This document shows, piece by piece, positions 25,034 through 34,727 of a stretch of DNA of 64,000 nucleotides. The position numbers and the translations under genes are program-made. Positions within the stretch are counted from its first letter, which is position 1. Each line of letters begins with the position of its first letter. Source of the stretch: Myxococcales bacterium (GTDB lineage Bacteria > Myxococcota_A > Polyangia > Polyangiales > Polyangiaceae). The stretch spans positions 1-64,000 of the forward strand of contig JACPVJ010000149.1 in the NCBI GenBank assembly GCA_016191785.1, written 5' to 3'. The notes beneath the pieces are model-generated. The model was not told where the DNA came from. It did no database searches and saw only the letters and a list, made by a program, of their open reading frames with translations.

Positions 25034-26888
25034 CTGGCGCGACAATGGTAGCGCCCTCTGGGCCATTCTGCTGCTTTCTGGCTGTGCGCCGGACCAAGAC
25101 CCGGACCGTATCCTGCGCGTGCAGGCCCACTTGCCGGCGGCCCACGCCGCGGGCACGGGCGGCCTGTCCATCGAGCTGACCGCCCTCGGGGACTTCGAGG
25201 GCTCGAACGCCACCTCGAAGATCGCACCCGGCGACGCGCGGGGTCTGGCGCTGCCGTTCCCGGCGCAGACCCGGGCGGTGAGCGCCCGCGCGAGCGGCGG
25301 GGCCAAACGATTCATCGGAATCGGCAGCGCCGCACCCGGGGGCAACATCGACGTGCTCTTGTGGCGAAGCGGCGAAGCCTCGGAGCTCTCGGGCGCCGAC
25401 TTCCCCGCCGAGCCACTGGGCGTGTCGCTGGGCGTCGACGCGGGGCAGCGGACGCTCCTGGCCGCGGGCTCGCGGGTGGCCAGCGCGGACGCGAGCCGCG
25501 CGTACACCGTGGACCTGGCCACCGGTGTCGCGCAAGAGGTGCCCGACGGCATGCTTCCGGCACGCGCCTTCGCCACCGTCACGCCCTTCGGTCCGAGCGC
25601 GATGCTGGTCGCAGGCGGCGTCGACCCCACGCTCTCGGGCGGGGATCTGGCTTCGGCACCCGCCATCGCGTCGGCGTCCGTCTTCCACCAAGACGAAGGG
25701 CGCTTCGATCGATCGCGGCTGATCGCGCTGGCGCAGCCGCGATCGCGCCACGCTGCGGTGGTGCTCGAGAGCGGCGAGACGTTGCTGATCGGTGGCTCGG
25801 GTCCGAACGGAGTGCCGCTCTCGACGCTCGAGGTCGTGTCCCCGGAGGACTCGTCGGCGCGGATCGCGGGGCTCGCGACCCTCGAGAGTGCCCGCGAGCT
25901 CCCCCGGGCGCTGCGTCTCACCGACGGCAGCGTCTTCGTCGGAGGCGGCACCCTGGGCGGATCGCCAGTGGGCGTGCTCGAGTGGCTGTCGCCCGACGCG
26001 AAGGCGTTGACCTTTCTGCAGGGGGACCTGGTCCTCGCCGAGAGCCACTCGTTCGCCGCCATGCCCGACGGGGGCGTGCTGAGCGTCGGCGTGTGCGTTC
26101 CCAAGACCGTGCAGGCGTGCGCTGGCGATGCCGCGAAGCGCAGCGTGATCTGGTTCCGACGGGGCGGCGCGTTCGACGTGCTCCCGCCTTTGACGTTCAC
26201 CCCGTCGAGCGCAGCGCTGGTCGCTGCTGGCGCCGGCGCGCCGTGGCTGTACGCGACGGTCGGCCCGATCACGACGTTCCGCTATTTCGATCCCTGGACC
26301 GGCCGCTTCGAAGAGCCCGCAGAGCGGCCCGAGCAAGGGCCCGATCCCGATCTTCCCGCCCCGATCGGGGTCGACCCGGGTGCCTTCGTCTGGCTCGAGC
26401 GCGCCGGGGTCGGCGCCTTGCGCGGCTTCCGGCACGACGTGCGGGGTGTGTTCGCGCGGGACCTCGCCCCGTTGCTCCTGGCCGGCCGCGAGCACATGGC
26501 GCCGAACAAGTTCCCCTCGGGCGTCTCGAAGTCGGGGGTCGAGTACTCCGCGGGTGGGCTGGGCCTGGCCGGCGTCGAGTCCCGGGCGGTCGTGGCCGAC
26601 ACGACCTACGCCGACGTCGATCTGGCGATCACCATGACCTCCGGCGCGCCGCCGGTGGTCGAGCTCGGCGGGGCCCGCGTGGGCGGGGGCGAGTGCCCCT
26701 GGCCGGACACGACCGCGTCCGAGCCCGGCGAGGTCCTCCGCGTGCAGCGCCGCGCCGAAACGGCGACGCTCGAGCGGCGGGGTCACACGCGGTCGTGCGC
26801 GGTCGTGAGCGGCCGAATCAGCGTCTCGCTCGCGGCGGCCGGCGGGGGGAAGACCTTCGTGCGCGCCCTCGAGATCCGGCGGCGCTGA
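25011..26888 (+). CDS. Kelch-like repeat lipoprotein
   Basis: This 600-plus-aa protein has a lipobox-like end ILLLSGC about 25 residues in, and repeats rich in Gly and hydrophobic residues with the pattern SARELPRALRLTDGSVFVGGGT and SHSFAAMPDGGVLSVG, typical of the Kelch-like propellers common in myxobacterial lipoproteins. Four Cys occur in the mature part. The start is uncertain: the TTG at 25011 is the nearest upstream start codon but overlaps the kinase gene by 23 bases, and no Shine-Dalgarno is visible. It probably faces outward from the outer membrane; the role is unknown. Confidence 0.62.
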   Translation: MPKSWGYIWRDNGSALWAILLLSGCAPDQDPDRILRVQAHLPAAHAAGTGGLSIELTALGDFEGSNATSKIAPGDARGLALPFPAQTRAVSARASGGAKRFIGIGSAAPGGNIDVLLWRSGEASELSGADFPAEPLGVSLGVDAGQRTLLAAGSRVASADASRAYTVDLATGVAQEVPDGMLPARAFATVTPFGPSAMLVAGGVDPTLSGGDLASAPAIASASVFHQDEGRFDRSRLIALAQPRSRHAAVVLESGETLLIGGSGPNGVPLSTLEVVSPEDSSARIAGLATLESARELPRALRLTDGSVFVGGGTLGGSPVGVLEWLSPDAKALTFLQGDLVLAESHSFAAMPDGGVLSVGVCVPKTVQACAGDAAKRSVIWFRRGGAFDVLPPLTFTPSSAALVAAGAGAPWLYATVGPITTFRYFDPWTGRFEEPAERPEQGPDPDLPAPIGVDPGAFVWLERAGVGALRGFRHDVRGVFARDLAPLLLAGREHMAPNKFPSGVSKSGVEYSAGGLGLAGVESRAVVADTTYADVDLAITMTSGAPPVVELGGARVGGGECPWPDTTASEPGEVLRVQRRAETATLERRGHTRSCAVVSGRISVSLAAAGGGKTFVRALEIRRR

Positions 26889-26893
26889 GCGCG

Positions 26894-28609
26894 TCAGCGC
26901 TTGAAGAACTTGCCGAGCAGTCCGCCTTTTTGTTTCTCTTCTTTGGCCTCGCCGCGCATGGCGAACAGTCGCACTTCGCGCGCGGCGTCGGTGTTGTTTG
27001 GGTGGTGCCGCGCCACCCAGCGGAAGTCCACGACCGCTTGCTCGAGCCGCCCCGCGCGCTTGAGCAGGTCGCCGCGAGCCATGCGCACGCGCTCGTTCTC
27101 CGGCTCCTTTTTCACGGCGTCGTCCATCATGGCGATCAGGTCGCTGTAGTCGCCCTTGACCGATCGAGCGGGCTTCTGCGCCTCACACTGCACCCAGAGC
27201 GCTCGGTACTCGGCCTGCTCCGGATCCCCATCGATTGCTTGTTTGGCCAGCACCTCGGCCTCGGCCAGGTTGCCCTTTCGGAAGTACACCGACGCCTTCT
27301 GGTAAGCGACGACGGCGTTCATGATCTTGTTGACCTCTTGCTGCTCGGCCTCGGTGCCGCCGCCGTCCTTCACCAGCACGTCGTAGTCGCGGCGCCGGTC
27401 GTCGTCGGTGAGCACCTGATGCGCCTCGGTCATCCGGGCAAAGACCCGGACGACGTCGTCTTTGACCGCAGCAAGCTCGGGACCGAGCCGATCGGGGTGC
27501 CACTTCTTCGCGAGATTGAAGAACGCCGCCGAGATCTCGGGGCTGGCCGCCTTCACGGGAACCCCCAGCATCTCGTAGTAGTTCTGGTGGGGCATCGTCT
27601 CGTCGAGCAAGCGCAGCTCTCTGCGGAGCTCGACCAGCTGGGGGGGCTCGCTGCGGGGCGCGACCGAGGCCGGCGCTCGGGTCGACGGAGGTGGCGCCGC
27701 ACTCGGGGACGAAGCCGGAATGGGCAGCGAGCCGAGCAACGCCGCGATCGGCGACGACGCCTGCGGCGAGGAGGGCAATGGGGCGGCGGCAGGCCCGGGT
27801 CTCACCGACGGCGGCGGCGCCATGGCCGGGGCGCGCATCGAAGGCGGCGCCGCGGAGCGCTTCGCGCCGATCCCGAGGGGGGGCGCGCCCACGTCGAGGT
27901 GCCGGGTGATCATCAGCGTGAAGATCAGCCGCTTGGTCTCGACCATGTCGGCGACGCCCGCGTCGAGCAACTCGGCCAAGGTCTGAGGTTTGGCTCGGAT
28001 CACGTCGGTCACCGCCCGCTCGGAATCCGAGAGGCGAAACCGCGCAATTTGTGCCGACGCGTGCAGTCGAAGCTGCCGAGCCCCGAGCCGCGCGAGAGCC
28101 AGGTCCACGCGCTGCACGTTCTCGTAGCGTCGAATGCCTCGCCAGATCACTCCGAGGGGCTCCAGCTTGACCGGGCCCCCGCCCCACTTGTCGAGGAAGT
28201 TCTTGCCCTCGTAGAAGGCGTACCCGGTCCGGGGGTCGAGGGCGAACATCCACACCACCTGCCGCAACAGCTGCTCGGCCAGGGCCGCATCGAGCGTCGG
28301 CCGATCGATGGCGCCCGCTTCGAGCAAGAGCTTGCCGTGGAGCGCGTGCTCCTTGGCCACGCGCGCCAAGGTGGCGTTGTAGACCTCTTCGTCGATCTTG
28401 CCGAGCTCGAGCAGAAGCCGACCGAGGTGGATCACCGGTTGCCCGGTCTTGGCGTTGGCGGGTGCGCCGTCGACCAGGTAGAGCGCGCTCTTCTGCCGGT
28501 CCGGCGTCTGAAAAATGAACGAGCCCGTCAGCCCCTTGTCGAGCGCATAGACCAAGAGCTGCGAGAACGGCGTCGTCTCGAGCTTGCCGGTCGCGGTCGC
28601 TTCGGACAT
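26894..28609 (-). CDS. DUF4388-DnaJ-TPR protein
   Basis: The 571-aa protein has an N-terminal DUF4388 (PATAN-like) domain (KLETTPFSQLLVYALDKGLTG...), a helical middle that also resembles that family, a Pro/Ala-rich linker, a J-domain with NYYEMLGV and the HPD triplet in KKWHPDRLG, then TPR-like helices with basic C-terminus. J-domains stimulate Hsp70 (DnaK), while DUF4388 proteins are found in gliding and regulatory systems of myxobacteria. It is cytoplasmic. It diverges from the sigma-54 activator gene over about 130 bp. Confidence 0.83.
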   Translation of the reverse strand: MSEATATGKLETTPFSQLLVYALDKGLTGSFIFQTPDRQKSALYLVDGAPANAKTGQPVIHLGRLLLELGKIDEEVYNATLARVAKEHALHGKLLLEAGAIDRPTLDAALAEQLLRQVVWMFALDPRTGYAFYEGKNFLDKWGGGPVKLEPLGVIWRGIRRYENVQRVDLALARLGARQLRLHASAQIARFRLSDSERAVTDVIRAKPQTLAELLDAGVADMVETKRLIFTLMITRHLDVGAPPLGIGAKRSAAPPSMRAPAMAPPPSVRPGPAAAPLPSSPQASSPIAALLGSLPIPASSPSAAPPPSTRAPASVAPRSEPPQLVELRRELRLLDETMPHQNYYEMLGVPVKAASPEISAAFFNLAKKWHPDRLGPELAAVKDDVVRVFARMTEAHQVLTDDDRRRDYDVLVKDGGGTEAEQQEVNKIMNAVVAYQKASVYFRKGNLAEAEVLAKQAIDGDPEQAEYRALWVQCEAQKPARSVKGDYSDLIAMMDDAVKKEPENERVRMARGDLLKRAGRLEQAVVDFRWVARHHPNNTDAAREVRLFAMRGEAKEEKQKGGLLGKFFKR

Positions 28610-28742
28610 GGGGCCGATGAGACTAGCAGAGCCGAGGCGGCGCGGGACCCGCCGGGGACTTCCAGCGGAATTGACCCGCTGCCCGGGGGCTTTGGGCGCG
28701 ACGCTTGGCGTCGCCCCGTGTCCTTGGCAAGGTCACGGCCTG

Positions 28743-30119
<1,377 letters not shown>

Positions 30120-30170
30120 CCCGCCCGGGCGCGACTTTCTGAGCGTGCGAGTCGAGGCTAGAGTACCGGG

Positions 30171-31088
30171 GTGAAAGCCACCCGCGTCGCGCTGGTCTCG
30201 GTCATCCTTGCTCTCGCCGCGCTCCTGGCGGCCCCGGGCTGCAGTCGCAGCGCGCTCGACCTGGACGACTCGGCCGGGGCAGGCGGCGCCGACGGCGGGG
30301 CGTCGTGCGGGGACGGCAAATGCAAGGCCGGCGAGTCGTGCTCGACCTGCCCGCTGGACTGCGGCCTGTGCGAGACCTGCAACGACGGCGCCTGTGACCC
30401 GAGCGAGAGTTGCTCTTCGTGCCCCGAGGACTGCGGGCTGTGCGGCAGCTGCGGCAACGGCACCTGCGACGCGGCCGAGAGCTGCCTGTCGTGCGGCCAG
30501 GACTGCGGCGCGTGTCCGACCTGCGGCGACGGCTACTGCAAGGGCGCCGAGACCTGCCAGTCGTGCGCGCCGGACTGTGGCAAGTGCGAGACGTGCGGCG
30601 ACGGCAGCTGCAAGGCCTCCGACGGCGAGTCGTGCTTCACCTGTCAAGAGGACTGCGGCAAGTGCGCCGGCTGCGGCGACGGCGCGTGCACCGGCAGCGA
30701 GACCTGCGCGTCGTGCACCCAGGACTGCGGCGTGTGCAGCGTGTGCGGCAACGGCAAATGCGAAGCGACGGCGTTCGAGACCTGCTCGAACTGCAACCAA
30801 GACTGCGGCGAGTGCGAGCTGCTCTCGTGCTTCATGATCGTGACCTGCGCCCTGGGCTGCGTCGAGCTTCAACAAGACCCGCCGAGCTTCAGCGTGTCGT
30901 GCGTGGCGAACTGCGTCTCGAAGGGCTGCGCCGACGTGCAGTTCTTCGTCGATCAGACGCTGAGCTGCGCCTTCCAGCACGTGAACGAGATCGCCGACTG
31001 CGCCGACGGCCCGGGCAGCGTCATGACGTGCGCGCAGAAGTTCTGCGGCGCCGAGCTCAAGGCGTGCTTGGGCGCGACCTGTGAATAG
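30171..31088 (+). CDS. Lipoprotein with seven Cys-rich repeats
   Basis: The GTG at 30171 begins a lipoprotein signal ending AAPGC (Cys24). The mature protein has seven tandem copies of a 24-26-aa unit CGDGxCxxxExCxxCxxDCGxC, each with six Cys, followed by a distinct Cys-containing C-terminal domain of about 85 residues (ten more Cys). The unit resembles disulfide-rich repeats in myxobacterial surface proteins. Such a protein must be folded outside the cytoplasm. Ligand and role are unknown. It follows the sigma-54 activator by 51 bases. Confidence 0.82.
   Translation: MKATRVALVSVILALAALLAAPGCSRSALDLDDSAGAGGADGGASCGDGKCKAGESCSTCPLDCGLCETCNDGACDPSESCSSCPEDCGLCGSCGNGTCDAAESCLSCGQDCGACPTCGDGYCKGAETCQSCAPDCGKCETCGDGSCKASDGESCFTCQEDCGKCAGCGDGACTGSETCASCTQDCGVCSVCGNGKCEATAFETCSNCNQDCGECELLSCFMIVTCALGCVELQQDPPSFSVSCVANCVSKGCADVQFFVDQTLSCAFQHVNEIADCADGPGSVMTCAQKFCGAELKACLGATCE
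30306..30830 (+). repeat. Seven tandem 72-78-bp repeats coding Cys-rich units
   Basis: Units begin at each CGDG/CGNG/CNDG motif and are 72 bp (five) or 78 bp (two). Sequence identity between units is moderate, so duplication is old or selected for at protein level. Confidence 0.8.
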
Positions 31089-31097
31089 TGCTCGAGC

Positions 31098-33938
31098 CTA
31101 GAGCTTCAGCTTCTTGAGGCGCGCGTTGTTCGGATCGAGCTTTCGGGCCAGGGCCGCGTTCTTCTGCGCCGCCGGGCGGTTCGGCACCAAGAGATAGGTC
31201 TCTGCCAGCTGCGCGTGGGCATCGGCCTTCTTCTCGGGTCGGCCCGGACAGAGCACGGCGCTCTCGAGCTCGAAGACCGCCCGGGGGATCATCTTGTTCG
31301 CCACCAAGACCTCGGCGAAGAGTGCGTGGGTCTCGAGGCCGCTGACCTCGACCCAGAGTGCGCGCTCGCCGGCGTCCTTCGCTTCTTTGTACAGCTTCTT
31401 GTCCAAGAGGGCGCGCATCAGGCGGCGGTGCACGCGCCCGTCGTGCTCTTCGATCAACGCGAGCTTCCGCAGGCCCTCCAGCTCCTTGTCGGCGCGCCCC
31501 TGCTTCTTCGCCAGGTCGACCAACGCGGAAATGGGCTCGGGAGCGGTCGGATCGTGCTTGTGGGCGCTCTCGAGCGCCGCCGCCATCTTCGGGGTGTCAC
31601 CCTTCGCCTCCGCGATGTCGGCCAGGGCCATCTGCACCGAGTAGCCGTCGCTGCCGCCGCTGACCAGACTGGTGAGCAGGGCCTCGGCCTCGGGCACCTG
31701 CTTCTTCCCGAGGGCCAAGCGCGCCTTGATCCAGATCGCGTCAGCGAACTTCGGATCGGCCTTGAGGGCGGCCTCGAGCGCGGTGGTGGCCTCGTCCTTC
31801 TTGCCGCTCTTGAGCGCGGCCAGCGCGTACGCCGTCTGCTTGGTCGGGTCGTTCGGCGCTTTCTCGGCCTCGGCCTTGGCCTTGTCGTACGGGCCGGAGC
31901 GCGAGATCGGGACGAACTGGCCCTTGAAGCGCGACAAGCGCTGCTCGGCCCAGCCGCGGAACTCCTGGTCCAGCGCCTCCGCGCTGACCCCGAGCGCCTT
32001 CTGCACCGCGTCCGGCGTCGTCTTGCCCTCGCCCCACAGGCGCAGCATCTCGGCCATCTTGGCCATGCCGTGCTTCTTGACCAGCATCACCATGATCTGG
32101 CTCGACGCGTAGTAGGCCGTTGCCACGTCGCTCATCTCTTCGGCCCGCGTGAAGGCCTTGGTCATGGCCCCCACCTTGGGCAAGCGATCGCTGCGCAGCG
32201 CTTGGTACAGATCCGGATCGTGCTCTCGGGCCCACTCGGCGCGCTCGACCAAGGTCTCGTGCTCGGCCAGGCCCTCGGTGAACCAGCGCGGAACGTGGCT
32301 CTTCGAGAGCTGAATGTGGAACACGTGGGCGAGCTCGTGCCAGAGGGTCATCCCCAGGTTGAACTTCTCGTGCATGGTGCTCATGCTCGCCAGGGTCTTG
32401 CCGAAGCACACCCCCTGAATCGCGGTCGAAGGCAGGCCGCTGGTGCGGATCGCGAAATTCGGCCGCTCGGCGTAGAGCTCGATGCCCACCGGCGTGCTCG
32501 GGGTGAAGCCGTAGTCCTTCACCATCTTCTTCCACGCAGTCTCCATCAGGCCCGGCACGTAGCGCTCGAGGATCGCCTTCTCGTCCTTGTGGTACCGGAA
32601 CGTGAACAGCTTGTGCTTCACCGTCACGTAGTGCTGGGGGATGTCCCGGTCGTACAGGTTCAGCGTGTTGTACACGCGCACGTTGAACGGGTCCTTGTCG
32701 AACGCGGTCTTGAGCGACTTCACGCCGTCGTCGTCGTTCCCCGAGCGGATCAGGTTGAGCCCCAGCTGCGCGTGCGCCTTCGCGTCCCGGTTGTCGAGCC
32801 GCACCGCCTCGCGCATCATCGCCACGATCTCGTCGTAGCGGTGCTCCCAGTCGGCGAAATCGCCGATGATCTGGAACATCTTGGTGTAACGCGGGTTCAG
32901 GTCGAGCACGGCCTTCTTGGCCGCCGCGAAGCCCGCCGTGTCGTCGGCCAAGAAGCGCGCCGCGGCGCGCATGCTGAGCAGCTCGAGATCCCGCGGGTTG
33001 TGCTTCAGGCCCTCGGCGACGTGCTTCTCGGCGTCCGGAAGCTCCATGTCGCGGAGGGCGATGCCCGCCAGGACCACGTAGGGCCGGCCCAGCTTCGGGT
33101 TCACGGCCAGCGCCTTCCGCGCCAGACGCTCGGCCTCGTCGAAGTCGAAGGCTTGCTCCAGCTTGACGAACGCCAGGGTCACCAGTGCCTCGGGGTGGTT
33201 CGGCGCCTTCGCCAGCACCTCTTTGGTGACCTCTTCCGCGTGGCCCGGATCGTACTTCTCGAGGAACAGCTCGGCGCGCCACATCAAGGTCTGGACGTCG
33301 CTCTTGAGCACGCGCTCGGACTCGTTGAATGCGTCGTTGGCGTCCCGAGGCGCGCGGAGCAAGTGAGCGGCTCGCCCGACCAACGACAGACCCGGTCCGT
33401 CGGTCTTGGTGATCTTGTCGTCGTTGTAGTCGCTGACCAGGGTCATCAGCACGGGCTCGGCGTCTTGCTCGGCGCCCCGCTCGAGCAACACCTCGCCCAA
33501 GAGCAACCGCGCGCGCCGCGCCTCGGGGTCTTTCTCGACCTTGCGCAGCGCCGCCTCGGCCTCGGCCAGCTTGCCTTGGCGGCGCAGCGCCTCGCCCTCG
33601 ACCCAGGCCGCACCCAGCTTGGCCGCCTTGTTCGCGCTGGCCGTGCGCGCGGTCTTGACGGCTTCGTCGTAGCGGCCGGTCACGAGCAGCGTCTCGGAGA
33701 GGCCCAGGGCCGCTTCCGCGCGTTTCGGGCCGCCCAACGCGGCGCGAAAGTGTGCCTCCGCTTCGCCGTACTTGCTCGCCTCGAGCGCCTCGCGACCGGC
33801 TTTGGCTCGGTCGGCGACGGGCGCGGCCGGCTTCTTGGCGGCGGGCTTCGGCGCTGCCGGCGCGGGTTGCGCGGCGGCGGGGGCACAAGCAACCAGCGGC
33901 AGGGCGAGGAAGACGAGGTGCGAGAGGCGGACGCGCAT
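31098..33938 (-). CDS. TPR lipoprotein with MA-type peptidase domain
   Basis: The 946-aa protein has a lipobox LPLVAC, an Ala/Pro/Lys linker, and TPR-like helical repeats over most of its length. A metallopeptidase motif WHELAHVFHIQ lies near residue 533, with the third-ligand segment WFTEGLAEHE about 25 residues later, the gluzincin pattern of the peptidase MA-like family. More TPRs follow. It is likely tethered in the envelope and may process or bind other proteins there. It ends tail to tail with the Cys-rich lipoprotein gene. Confidence 0.83.
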   Translation of the reverse strand: MRVRLSHLVFLALPLVACAPAAAQPAPAAPKPAAKKPAAPVADRAKAGREALEASKYGEAEAHFRAALGGPKRAEAALGLSETLLVTGRYDEAVKTARTASANKAAKLGAAWVEGEALRRQGKLAEAEAALRKVEKDPEARRARLLLGEVLLERGAEQDAEPVLMTLVSDYNDDKITKTDGPGLSLVGRAAHLLRAPRDANDAFNESERVLKSDVQTLMWRAELFLEKYDPGHAEEVTKEVLAKAPNHPEALVTLAFVKLEQAFDFDEAERLARKALAVNPKLGRPYVVLAGIALRDMELPDAEKHVAEGLKHNPRDLELLSMRAAARFLADDTAGFAAAKKAVLDLNPRYTKMFQIIGDFADWEHRYDEIVAMMREAVRLDNRDAKAHAQLGLNLIRSGNDDDGVKSLKTAFDKDPFNVRVYNTLNLYDRDIPQHYVTVKHKLFTFRYHKDEKAILERYVPGLMETAWKKMVKDYGFTPSTPVGIELYAERPNFAIRTSGLPSTAIQGVCFGKTLASMSTMHEKFNLGMTLWHELAHVFHIQLSKSHVPRWFTEGLAEHETLVERAEWAREHDPDLYQALRSDRLPKVGAMTKAFTRAEEMSDVATAYYASSQIMVMLVKKHGMAKMAEMLRLWGEGKTTPDAVQKALGVSAEALDQEFRGWAEQRLSRFKGQFVPISRSGPYDKAKAEAEKAPNDPTKQTAYALAALKSGKKDEATTALEAALKADPKFADAIWIKARLALGKKQVPEAEALLTSLVSGGSDGYSVQMALADIAEAKGDTPKMAAALESAHKHDPTAPEPISALVDLAKKQGRADKELEGLRKLALIEEHDGRVHRRLMRALLDKKLYKEAKDAGERALWVEVSGLETHALFAEVLVANKMIPRAVFELESAVLCPGRPEKKADAHAQLAETYLLVPNRPAAQKNAALARKLDPNNARLKKLKL

Positions 33939-33993
33939 GATGGCTGCCGCTTAGATTAGTTCAACGGCAGAGGTTTGGGTCACCCCTCGCTCG

Positions 33994-34266
33994 TCACGGG
34001 TCTTCGGGTCCCCGCCGCCAGCGTGTGATGCGCCGCGGCCAGGGCGGCGCGTCCGGACCCTGGCGCGCTCGCCATTCGGCCCGCACGGCGGCCGTCGCCG
34101 CCTGGCAGAGCCAGGCCGGCGGATCGGGCGGCTGCCACCCACCGAAGCTCACGCGACCGCCGGCGTCGACTTCGAGGGCGCTGCGCCAGATCTGGTCGCC
34201 GGCCGAGATCTCCACCGCGTAGCGACGCTCGCCTTCGAGCACCAGGTTCAGCCTGCCGCCGGACAC
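33994..34266 (-). CDS. Small protein of unknown function
   Basis: The 90-aa ORF begins MSGGRLNLVLEGERRYAVEIS, followed by a Trp-rich region (GGWQPPDPPAWLCQA) and a basic tail. It diverges from the next gene by only 24 bases. It could be a DUF-type small protein with a short beta domain, but I do not recognise it. Coding probability is moderate: codon use is GC3-rich, but so are shadows in this DNA. Confidence 0.45.
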   Translation of the reverse strand: MSGGRLNLVLEGERRYAVEISAGDQIWRSALEVDAGGRVSFGGWQPPDPPAWLCQAATAAVRAEWRARQGPDAPPWPRRITRWRRGPEDP

Positions 34267-34290
34267 CCGCCGACCTTACACTAGGGCTCG

Positions 34291-34716
34291 GTGCCGATCT
34301 TGGTCTTCGCCCAAGCTGCCGACCAGGTCGTCGATCTCGCGGGCCTGGTGCGGAGCGCCACGCGGCACTTTCGCCTGGAGCTCGAGGTGCTGAGCGCTAG
34401 CGGCGGGGCGGCACGCGTGCGGCTGTCGGGCGCGAGCTTCACCCTGCGTGCCCGGGCGGCCACCGCGACAGATCTCGAGCGAGCCCGGCGCGCCGAGCTC
34501 GCGGGGCGCGCGGCGGGCATGTCCGATCTGGCGGCGCGCTGCGCCACGGTGTGGGAGGTCGAGCCCGAGCCCGGCGCGAGCGAGCGCGCGCTCCATCAGC
34601 TCTGCGCCATCGCCGCCGCCACGGCGCTCGGACCGGTGCTGCCCCCGGACGACTCGACCCTGTACGGCGTGCGGGGCGCGATGCAGCGCGCGGACGCGCT
34701 CGGCTCGGAGTCGTGA
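34291..34716 (+). CDS. Hypothetical protein
   Basis: The 141-aa protein starts at GTG 34291. Its N-terminal part (LVFAQAADQVVDLAGLVRSATRHFRLELEVL) and Ala-rich helices do not match a family I know. It converges on a lipoprotein gene with which it shares a 14-bp palindrome carrying both stop codons (see 34714-34727). Confidence 0.55.
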   Translation: MPILVFAQAADQVVDLAGLVRSATRHFRLELEVLSASGGAARVRLSGASFTLRARAATATDLERARRAELAGRAAGMSDLAARCATVWEVEPEPGASERALHQLCAIAAATALGPVLPPDDSTLYGVRGAMQRADALGSES

Positions 34717-34727
34717 CCGCGCGGTCA
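34714..34727. repeat. Palindrome containing both convergent stop codons
   Basis: TGACCGCGCGGTCA is a perfect 14-bp palindrome. Its first three bases are the stop of the rightward gene and its last three (read on the minus strand) the stop of the leftward gene. Confidence 0.7.

Noticed and set aside
25067-26272. Upstream extension of the Ser/Thr kinase frame
   Set aside because: The kinase domain begins at 25033 or 25066; the rest is antisense to the Kelch-like lipoprotein gene.
30306-30830. Tandem repeats as a possible CRISPR array or mobile-element end
   Set aside because: They are in-frame protein repeats without unique spacers or flanking inverted repeats.
31215-33959. Long plus-strand frame of about 900 codons
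   Set aside because: It is the antisense shadow of the TPR/MA peptidase lipoprotein, whose motifs and signal peptide are clear on the minus strand.
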